This document shows positions 1 through 3,523 of a stretch of DNA of 7,509 nucleotides, one piece after another; position 1 is the first letter of the stretch, and each line of letters opens with the position of its first letter. A model generated the notes under the pieces. The model saw nothing but the letters and a program-made list of their open reading frames with translations, was not told the DNA's origin and did not search any database. The position numbers were made by a program, and so were the translations under genes. The stretch is from Methanothrix sp. (GTDB lineage Archaea > Halobacteriota > Methanosarcinia > Methanotrichales > Methanotrichaceae), in contig WOYM01000076.1 of assembly GCA_011620785.1 (NCBI GenBank), positions 1 through 7,509 of the forward strand, read 5' to 3'.

Positions 1-96
1 ATCCCATTCCCCGCACCTAATCACTACTAATCCATAAAGGCCATGAGGCGTATTTTTCTCCTTTGATATGTCTAGCTATTTGGCAGCCTTCGGCAG

Positions 97-636
97 CTAT
101 ATCTTTAACGATTCTTTGATTTGTCTTTTAATCTCTGAGAATTCTTCATCACTGATGCGATAAGACTCGATTTTGGAACCACTCCACCAGTCAAATTTGG
201 CTTCATTGAGAATGCTGATGAGCAGTGCATGAGTCTCAAGCCAATCATAATCTATGCCTTGCTCACTCAGTGCTTTTGCGAATTGGGGGCAGATGTAAGA
301 TATGCATTTTGGCGTCTTATGTGTTTTAAGGATGCAGCCTTTGTCGCTGGAATAAGGGCATCCTCCTTTTAAGTTACCAACGCCATAAATCCTTATTCTC
401 TCCTCATCCAGCTCGCTGCAGCCGGTGATGATTTTTGGATATTCAACCACATTTTCATTGCAGCAGCCATTACAGGTAATGCCGTAGTTCTCTTTGCAAT
501 AGCCAGTACTCTCAAAAAAATTATGAAGCAATAACTCCAGCTCCAAATACCTGGTCAGGGGTTTGCTTGAAACGGGGGGAATTCTCTCAGGGATGGTTGC
601 TTTCTCTCTGCCTATCGTAATTGATTCTGAGTTCAA
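97..636 (-). CDS. YkgJ-type cysteine-cluster protein (putative Zn/Fe-binding)
   Basis: The 179-residue protein carries nine cysteines. There is a lone Cys47, a C-x2-CC cluster (55, 58, 59), Cys73, then GGCPY (93), GCIL (101) and a TPKCISYIC segment (111, 116). This order, a C-x2-C-type cluster followed by CP..., GC-I and a P-x-C motif, resembles the YkgJ/CxxCxxCC family annotated as putative zinc- or iron-chelating; that role is family knowledge and no substrate is known. There is no signal peptide or membrane segment, so it is probably cytoplasmic. The frame has no ATG near its beginning. The start used is TTG at 636, bounded upstream by an in-frame TAA; the first ATG nearby (653-651) is in another frame and stops after five codons. 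A TATA-like box lies about 27 nt upstream. The stop is TAG at 97-99. The gene stands alone. The family call is fairly sure; the start is less so. Confidence 0.7.
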   Translation of the reverse strand: MNSESITIGREKATIPERIPPVSSKPLTRYLELELLLHNFFESTGYCKENYGITCNGCCNENVVEYPKIITGCSELDEERIRIYGVGNLKGGCPYSSDKGCILKTHKTPKCISYICPQFAKALSEQGIDYDWLETHALLISILNEAKFDWWSGSKIESYRISDEEFSEIKRQIKESLKI

Positions 637-660
637 TATCCCACCGGCATCTTCTGCACC

Positions 661-667
661 TATTAAA
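661..667 (-). promoter_or_regulatory. TATA-like box of the cysteine-cluster gene
   Basis: Minus strand reads TTTAATA, 25-31 nt upstream of the TTG at 636. This is the usual archaeal TATA-to-start-site distance, so the transcript would begin at or very near the start codon. It is inferred from position and composition only. Confidence 0.4.
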
Positions 668-697
668 CCTGATACTTAATAACTATTCCTGATACTT
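668..697. repeat. Two 10-bp direct repeats upstream of the cysteine-cluster promoter
   Basis: CCTGATACTT occurs at 668-677 and again, perfectly, at 688-697. The offset is 20 bp, about two helical turns. The pair abuts the TATA-like box at 661-667 on its upstream side, as a bound regulator would. A related GGTATCAAA follows at 707-715. An operator role is inference. Confidence 0.4.
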
Positions 698-823
698 CAT
701 CGACCGGGTATCAAACTACAATATCATTGGCACAGTGGATAATGTTGAGAAGCCGAGAAACGTTCTATCAAGAAGACTCATTCATTCTTTCCCAGCAGCT
801 TCATCTGCGGGCAGGGCCGGCCA

Positions 824-867
824 GGCACCGGTTGCAGGTCGATCCCAATCCTGCAAGCACCGGCGCC
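824..867. other. Stem-loop, about 14 bp with one bulge
   Basis: GGC (824-826), CCGGT (828-832) and TGCAGG (833-838) pair respectively with GCC (865-867), ACCGG (859-863) and CCTGCA (850-855). There is one A/C mismatch (827/864), a 3-nt bulge (856-858) and an 11-nt loop. It lies next to a second large inverted repeat. It could be part of a structured RNA on either strand, or the 3' end of the small membrane-protein transcript. No U-tract follows directly. Confidence 0.45.
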
Positions 868-895
868 CCTCAATGCCGCTGAAAAGAGCCTTTGC

Positions 896-966
896 CCATC
901 CAGATGACAAAGCACGGCACACCGATATGTCGTGGCCAGTGTCATCTTGCCGGCTTCACTGGATGG
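896..966. other. Long compound stem-loop
   Basis: Three arms nest. CCATCCAG (896-903) pairs with CTGGATGG (959-966). ATGACA (904-909) pairs with TGTCAT (940-945). CACGGCA (913-919) pairs with TGTCGTG (928-934) if one G-U is allowed, leaving an 8-nt loop. The right side has a 13-nt bulge (946-958). An alternative short stem pairs 936-941 with 957-962. The structure begins 12 nt past the stop of the small membrane-protein gene on the minus strand, so it may be that gene's 3' UTR or an independent non-coding RNA. Confidence 0.45.
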
Positions 967-977
967 AATTCAAATCC

Positions 978-1085
978 TTACCTTACGCCGGCGCGGGTGT
1001 CAGACCATTTATTCAATCCCCAGGGCAATAAAACCACCATTGCTCCAAAGAGAATTATCGCATATATTTGGGACATAATATCCAT
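978..1085 (-). CDS. Small single-pass membrane protein, 35 aa
   Basis: ATG at 1085-1083 opens 35 codons, ending with TAA at 978-980. The peptide begins MDIMSQ, continues with a hydrophobic run from about residue 7 to 24 (IYAIILFGAMVVLLPWGL), and ends in a polar tail with Lys26, Arg31 and Arg35. That suggests one transmembrane helix with the C-terminus in the cytoplasm. Expression signals are unusually good: GGAGGTG (1093-1099) is followed 9 nt later by the ATG, and a TATA box lies at 1136-1142. Two further ATGs at 1092 and 1089 sit nearer the Shine-Dalgarno in another frame, but they give a 27- or 26-residue peptide with no recognisable character. I do not recognise the family. It could be a small subunit or modulator of a membrane complex, but nothing adjacent identifies a partner. 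Confidence 0.6.
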   Translation of the reverse strand: MDIMSQIYAIILFGAMVVLLPWGLNKWSDTRAGVR

Positions 1086-1092
1086 GCATCAT

Positions 1093-1099
1093 CACCTCC
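1093..1099 (-). promoter_or_regulatory. Strong Shine-Dalgarno of the 35-aa gene
   Basis: Minus strand reads GGAGGTG, followed by ATGATGC before the chosen ATG. GGAGGTGAT is the full complement of the usual 16S rRNA 3' end. It is the best ribosome-binding site in the window and is what identifies the small gene. Confidence 0.7.
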
Positions 1100-1135
1100 G
1101 TTCTATTCCTCATCTCGCCCTGGCACATCTTGCAC

Positions 1136-1142
1136 TATAAAT
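1136..1142 (-). promoter_or_regulatory. TATA box of the 35-aa gene
   Basis: Minus strand reads ATTTATA within GCATTTATAGTGC. A start site about 26 nt downstream falls near 1113, giving a leader of about 28 nt that contains the Shine-Dalgarno at 1093-1099. The geometry is self-consistent. Confidence 0.55.
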
Positions 1143-1203
1143 GCTGCGGTCAAACAGTGAAAAATATAGATCTAAACTGCCTTTTAAGCAAAATTTTCCT
1201 CAC

Positions 1204-1276
1204 AAAAAATGAAAAAATTGGCATATTATTAAATGATAAATTAACCAAAAAAGGAAAATGGATTATTGGACAAAAA
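1204..1276 (-). terminator. T-rich termination zone after the 43-aa gene
   Basis: On the minus strand there are T-tracts at 1272-1276 (5 T), 1247-1252 (6 T), 1212-1217 (6 T) and 1204-1209 (6 T), all downstream of the stop at 1349. Archaeal polymerase terminates at repeated U-tracts, so this cluster is a likely end for the two-gene unit upstream of it. The surrounding stretch is AT-rich throughout. Confidence 0.5.
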
Positions 1277-1348
1277 GGTAAATTACCAGAAAATATGCGC
1301 AGCTCTTCTCAGCCACAACCGGCATCGAGCGTGCAAGTGGCCTATTGC

Positions 1349-1480
1349 TCAGGAGATCCATCTGGCAAGATCAAGCGCTTGCACAACTGCCCTATCTGCC
1401 AGGTTGGACACGCACGCCAGGGCTTGAATCAGCCGGTCTTTCGATACCGCAAATTCTGCCAATAGATTGGACTTGACCAT
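1349..1480 (-). CDS. Small helical protein, 43 aa, downstream of the secreted protein
   Basis: ATG at 1480-1478 opens 43 codons, ending with TGA at 1349-1351. It starts 13 bp after the stop of the tyrosine-rich secreted protein. The gap contains GAGGAG (1488-1493) with 7 nt between GGAG and the ATG, an ideal ribosome-binding site, so the two are probably co-transcribed and translated in sequence. The peptide begins MVKSNLLAEF, has one Cys (about residue 23), and alternates Leu/Ala/Val with Asp/Arg/Lys through LADRAVVQALDLARW, suggesting one amphipathic helix. There is no signal peptide and no continuous membrane segment. I do not recognise it. The same frame is open further upstream inside the secreted gene, but that part has no start signal of its own. 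Confidence 0.45.
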   Translation of the reverse strand: MVKSNLLAEFAVSKDRLIQALACVSNLADRAVVQALDLARWIS

Positions 1481-1493
1481 GATAATTCTCCTC

Positions 1494-1922
1494 TCAATAT
1501 AGTCTGCGAGCCACATATCCACTGGAGAGGTAGTCTGGTGGATAGTAGTAATTGCTGGGGTAGATGCTGCTGAACGAGTAAGGATAATTGTATGCAGGAT
1601 ACCATCCGCTTGCGTATGGATATTTCCATCCAGCCCAATAGCCTGTGCCGTTTTCTGACTTCCAGATATAGCGCAGATCCGGTACCAGGTAGCCATTGAC
1701 CGCCATGCTTCCTTTCGGGCCGCCGCCCCAATTCCACAGGTCGCTATATATGCTCTTCGCAGGCTGAGCACTCAATTGGCCAATGTTGCCCAGCCACGCC
1801 CTGCCAAAATCACCACCCACATATGGTGCAGAGCTCAAGCCTTGTGCATAGCAGCTCCCTGCCAATGCGATTATCATTAGCGATAGCATTAGCAATGTGA
1901 TTATTGATGTAGCTATTTTCAT
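1494..1922 (-). CDS. Secreted tyrosine-rich protein, 142 aa
   Basis: The chosen start is ATG at 1922-1920, because GGAGAG (1928-1933) sits just upstream and the protein then begins with a proper signal peptide: Met-Lys, a hydrophobic core (IITLLMLSLMIIALAG), then SCYA before QG as a probable cleavage site. An upstream TTG at 1976 in the same frame would bury the signal and is unlikely. The mature protein has no motif I recognise. Its last 49 residues contain 14 Tyr and 3 Trp with Pro, Gly and Ser in between (for example YPYASGWYPAYNYPY), a low-complexity pattern typical of surface, matrix or adhesive proteins; that role is inference. The single Cys of the precursor lies just before the cleavage site, so a lipoprotein is possible but the context is a poor lipobox. 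It is followed by the 43-aa gene. Confidence 0.65.
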   Translation of the reverse strand: MKIATSIITLLMLSLMIIALAGSCYAQGLSSAPYVGGDFGRAWLGNIGQLSAQPAKSIYSDLWNWGGGPKGSMAVNGYLVPDLRYIWKSENGTGYWAGWKYPYASGWYPAYNYPYSFSSIYPSNYYYPPDYLSSGYVARRLY

Positions 1923-1955
1923 TCCAACTCTCCACTCAATAATAGTCGACAGAGC

Positions 1956-1981
1956 GATAAAAGGCTTTTGATGCAATATAT
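1956..1981 (-). promoter_or_regulatory. Probable promoter region of the secreted-protein unit
   Basis: Two TATA-like boxes lie on the minus strand: TTTTATC (1956-1962) and ATATATT (1975-1981). The nearer one would place the start near 1933, leaving only the Shine-Dalgarno as leader. The farther one gives a leader of about 28 nt. I cannot choose between them. Confidence 0.35.
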
Positions 1982-1983
1982 CG

Positions 1984-1993
1984 AAAAAATAAA
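1984..1993 (-). terminator. U-tract after the cytoplasmic cyclophilin
   Basis: Minus strand reads TTTATTTTTT, beginning 2 nt after the TGA at 1996-1998. It fits an archaeal U-tract terminator closing the cyclophilin pair. Confidence 0.5.
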
Positions 1994-1995
1994 GA

Positions 1996-2475
1996 TCAGG
2001 CGATCACTTTTGCGCTCAGGATCTTGACCTCTTTTGCCGGCCGGTCCATGGCACCGGTCTTGACCTTTCCGATCTTGTCCACCACATCCATCCCCTCGAT
2101 CACCTTGCCGAAGGCGGGATGCTTGCCATCCAGGAAATTGTTGTCCACCAGGTTGATGAAGAACTGGCTGCCCCCGGTGTCGGGCCCGGCATTGGCCATG
2201 CTTATGGTCCCCCGGGCGTTTTTGCTATTTGGGGTGAACTCGTCCTTGATGGCATAGCCCGGCCCTCCCCGGCCTGTTCCGGTGGGATCCCCGCCCTGAA
2301 TCATGAAGCCGTCTATGATCCGGTGGAAGATCACCCCATCATAAAAACCCTTCTCGACCAGCTTCTTGAAGTTGCCTGCGGTGATGGGCATATCGCTGTA
2401 GAGCTGAATTGTGATATCTCCCATGCTGGTAGCGAGCAGAACCCGATCTCCTGCCTCATTGCTCTCTGTTGCCAT
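1996..2475 (-). CDS. Cyclophilin-type peptidyl-prolyl cis-trans isomerase, cytoplasmic
   Basis: The 159-residue protein is a single cyclophilin domain catalysing cis-trans isomerisation of Xaa-Pro bonds during folding. Hallmarks are FHRIIDGFMIQGGDP (catalytic Arg, plus Phe, Met and Gln of the pocket), GTISMANAGPDTGGSQFFIN, and FLDGKHPAFGKV with the pocket His. The position that is Trp121 in human cyclophilin A is Phe here, as in bacterial PpiA/PpiB, which usually means weak cyclosporin binding (family knowledge). No signal peptide is present. ATG at 2475 is preferred over the in-frame TTG at 2502, which overlaps the upstream stop; GGGGATGAT (2482-2490) gives a fair Shine-Dalgarno 6 nt before the ATG. 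It begins 19 bp after the lipoprotein cyclophilin, so the pair is probably an operon. Confidence 0.92.
   Translation of the reverse strand: MATESNEAGDRVLLATSMGDITIQLYSDMPITAGNFKKLVEKGFYDGVIFHRIIDGFMIQGGDPTGTGRGGPGYAIKDEFTPNSKNARGTISMANAGPDTGGSQFFINLVDNNFLDGKHPAFGKVIEGMDVVDKIGKVKTGAMDRPAKEVKILSAKVIA
1999..2442. repeat. Tandem duplication, copy 1 (cyclophilin domain)
   Basis: Direct-repeat partner of 2498-2941, offset 499 bp. It aligns without gaps over 148 codons. Long blocks differ by only a few bases, including around FHRIIDGF and GGSQFFIN. This implies a fairly recent duplication or continuing gene conversion. Confidence 0.85.
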
Positions 2476-2494
2476 TGTCAAATCATCCCCAAAT

Positions 2495-3034
2495 TTAAGC
2501 AATCACACTGGCCCGAACGATCACAACTTCCTCCAGGGGCCGGTCGTTGCTGTCCGTCTTGACAATTCCGATCTTGTCCACCACATCCATTCCCTCGATC
2601 ACCCTGCCGAAGGCTGGATGCATGTCATCCAGGAAGCTGTTGTCCACCAGGTTGATAAAGAACTGGCTACCCCCGGTGTTGGGCCCGGCATTGGCCATGG
2701 CAATGGTCCCCCGATCGTTTCGATTATTATCGGTGAACTCGTCCTCAATGGTGTAGCCCGGTCCACCCATGCCCGTTCCCTCGGGGTCTCCTCCCTGGAT
2801 CATGAAGCCGTCTATGATCCTGTGGAAGATCACCCCATCATAAAAGCCCTTCTCGACCAGACTCAAGAAGTTGCCTGTGGTGATGGGCATATCGCTGTAG
2901 AGCTGAATTGTGATGTTGCCCATGCTGGTCTCCAAAAGGACCTTTGCACCTTCATCCTCTTCGCCAAGGCAGCCTGCCTGGACCACGGCGAGCACAAGGA
3001 TGCCGATGGCCAAATAAGATCTAAGTCGCATCAT
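2495..3034 (-). CDS. Cyclophilin-type peptidyl-prolyl cis-trans isomerase, predicted lipoprotein
   Basis: The 179-residue protein opens with two Met, a basic stretch and a hydrophobic core (SYLAIGILVLAVV) ending QAGC at Cys22. This reads as a lipoprotein signal, although Gln at -3 is atypical. An acidic linker (EEDEG) leads to a cyclophilin domain from about residue 32, with the same active-site motifs as its neighbour (FHRIIDGFMIQGGD, SQFFIN, HPAFGRV; Phe in place of the cyclosporin-site Trp). It would act outside the membrane, on exported proteins. The domain is about 80% identical to the downstream copy (29 differences in 148). The start may be either ATG (3034 or 3031). No Shine-Dalgarno is visible; a weak box CTTATTT (3058-3064) about 26 nt upstream would give a leaderless mRNA. 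Confidence 0.9.
   Translation of the reverse strand: MMRLRSYLAIGILVLAVVQAGCLGEEDEGAKVLLETSMGNITIQLYSDMPITTGNFLSLVEKGFYDGVIFHRIIDGFMIQGGDPEGTGMGGPGYTIEDEFTDNNRNDRGTIAMANAGPNTGGSQFFINLVDNSFLDDMHPAFGRVIEGMDVVDKIGIVKTDSNDRPLEEVVIVRASVIA
2498..2941. repeat. Tandem duplication, copy 2 (cyclophilin domain)
   Basis: Partner of 1999-2442. The homology covers the cyclophilin domain only; the lipoprotein signal and acidic linker upstream are unique to this copy. Confidence 0.85.
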
Positions 3035-3117
3035 CGAAAGGTGGAGGACTTGAGAAGAAATAAGCTTTCCGGAGTGCAGAGGGTGGTGCTGAAGAACTTA
3101 AAGATGCATTTTGAGGC

Positions 3118-3130
3118 AAAGAAAAATAAT
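3118..3130 (-). terminator. U-tract after the PRC-barrel gene
   Basis: Minus strand reads ATTATTTTTCTTT, starting 14 nt past the TAG at 3145-3147. It is a plausible archaeal U-tract terminator and would separate this gene from the cyclophilin pair. Confidence 0.4.
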
Positions 3131-3144
3131 TGAGCCCTAGCCTC

Positions 3145-3399
3145 CTACTTTTTCATAGCCCGGCTCTCATCCACAACGATGTAGTCCTTGACCGCCACCA
3201 CCGAGCTGAATGGTATCAGCACAAACTTGCCGTCCTCTCGGTACTTGCTGCGATCAAGGCCCGAGTTTGGCTTTACCACCAGGTCCACCAGCTTGCCGGT
3301 CATGACCTCGTAGATAATATTCTCCAGATCTCCCAGGACTGTGCCATCGATGTTTACGATCCCTTTATCTCCAATGCTTCCCGCGAACACCTTTCCCAT
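3145..3399 (-). CDS. PRC-barrel domain protein
   Basis: The 84-residue protein is one PRC-barrel-like beta domain. Family features are the opening GKVFAGSIGDKGIVNIDG, the GTVLGDLENI segment, an L-V-D-L-V-V-KP strand, and the closing FVLIPFSSVVAVKDYIVVDE. PRC barrels occur in photosynthetic reaction-centre H subunits, in the ribosome-maturation factor RimM, and as many small stand-alone archaeal proteins of unknown role, usually thought to mediate protein or RNA contacts. It has no signal or membrane segment. It lies 95 bp downstream of cdc48 on the same strand. ATG at 3399-3397 is preceded by GGAGAGGAGGG, an SD-like stretch about 10 nt away, but a TATA-like box is only 23-30 nt upstream, so that stretch may not be in the mRNA. 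Confidence 0.8.
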   Translation of the reverse strand: MGKVFAGSIGDKGIVNIDGTVLGDLENIIYEVMTGKLVDLVVKPNSGLDRSKYREDGKFVLIPFSSVVAVKDYIVVDESRAMKK

Positions 3400-3421
3400 G
3401 CCCCTAAAACCCTCCTCTCCT

Positions 3422-3428
3422 ATTTAAT
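3422..3428 (-). promoter_or_regulatory. TATA-like box of the PRC-barrel gene
   Basis: Minus strand reads TTAAATA, centred about 26 nt from the ATG at 3399, which predicts a start site at the ATG. The purine-rich GGAGAGGAGG between them could instead serve as a ribosome-binding site if transcription starts farther upstream or reads through from cdc48. Confidence 0.4.
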
Positions 3429-3430
3429 TG

Positions 3431-3480
3431 TCAAGACTTGAGCATCAATTCAAGCATCATGCACAGATTCAAGCCATCAT
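3431..3480. repeat. Short repeats between cdc48 and the PRC-barrel gene
   Basis: ATTCAAGCATCAT (3448-3460) recurs as ATTCAAGCCATCAT (3467-3480), one base longer and offset by 19 bp. A partial copy, GAGCATCA, lies at 3440-3447. An inverted repeat TCAAG-A-CTTGA (3431-3441) follows toward the promoter. The arrangement just upstream of a TATA-like box suggests regulator binding sites; that is inference. Confidence 0.4.
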
Positions 3481-3493
3481 TCTATTCCGCCAG

Positions 3494-3523
3494 GCTACCG
3501 GTAGCCGGCGAGCGAAGCCGGCT
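3494..3523. other. Palindrome and stem-loop over the cdc48 stop codon
   Basis: GCTACCGGTAGC (3494-3505) is a perfect 12-bp palindrome containing the stop codon. It overlaps a second inverted repeat, AGCCGGC (3503-3509) with GCCGGCT (3517-3523) around a 7-nt loop. They could form a 3'-end RNA structure. No U-tract follows, so it is not an obvious terminator. Confidence 0.4.

Larger units (their letters stand above)
637..977. other. Intergenic stretch without a convincing gene
   Basis: This 341-bp stretch separates the cysteine-cluster gene from the small membrane-protein gene. It holds the promoter and direct repeats near 661-697, an FseI-type GGCCGGCC palindrome at 815-822, and two strong inverted-repeat structures (824-867 and 896-966). 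Its middle is GC-rich, whereas the segment beyond 1143 is AT-rich. Open frames here look unlike proteins and lack ribosome-binding sites. I see no tRNA and no RNase P or SRP RNA signature. Confidence 0.6.

Noticed and set aside
1..96. Short minus-strand start (GGAG then ATG near 43) downstream of the cysteine-cluster gene.
   Set aside because: The frame ends after five codons; nothing else is visible in this edge segment.
778..945. 55-codon open frame on the minus strand starting ATG at 945, Cys- and Arg-rich.
   Set aside because: No ribosome-binding site, no recognisable motif, and it coincides with the two large inverted repeats. Composition looks like chance translation of GC-rich DNA.
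903..1000. tRNA-like segment around GGAATTCAAATCC.
   Set aside because: It resembles a T-arm loop, but no acceptor, D or anticodon arms can be fitted upstream at the right distances.
735..1140. Two overlapping plus-strand open frames of 98 and 82 codons.
   Set aside because: No initiation signals; composition is unlike a protein, and the second lies antisense to the better supported 35-aa gene.
1130..1465. 111-codon plus-strand frame with TTG start, several Cys, Lys-rich.
   Set aside because: It crosses an AT-rich zone and runs antisense to the 43-aa gene. It has no Shine-Dalgarno, and its Cys pattern matches no motif I know.
1481..1771. Upstream extension of the 43-aa frame to 140 codons.
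   Set aside because: It overlaps the secreted gene in another frame, whose signal peptide and Shine-Dalgarno are far stronger. Only the portion from 1480 has its own ribosome-binding site.
2024..3133. Long plus-strand open frames opposite the cyclophilins (up to 240 codons).
   Set aside because: They are antisense shadows of well-conserved cyclophilin genes; they look similar to one another only because the genes are duplicated.
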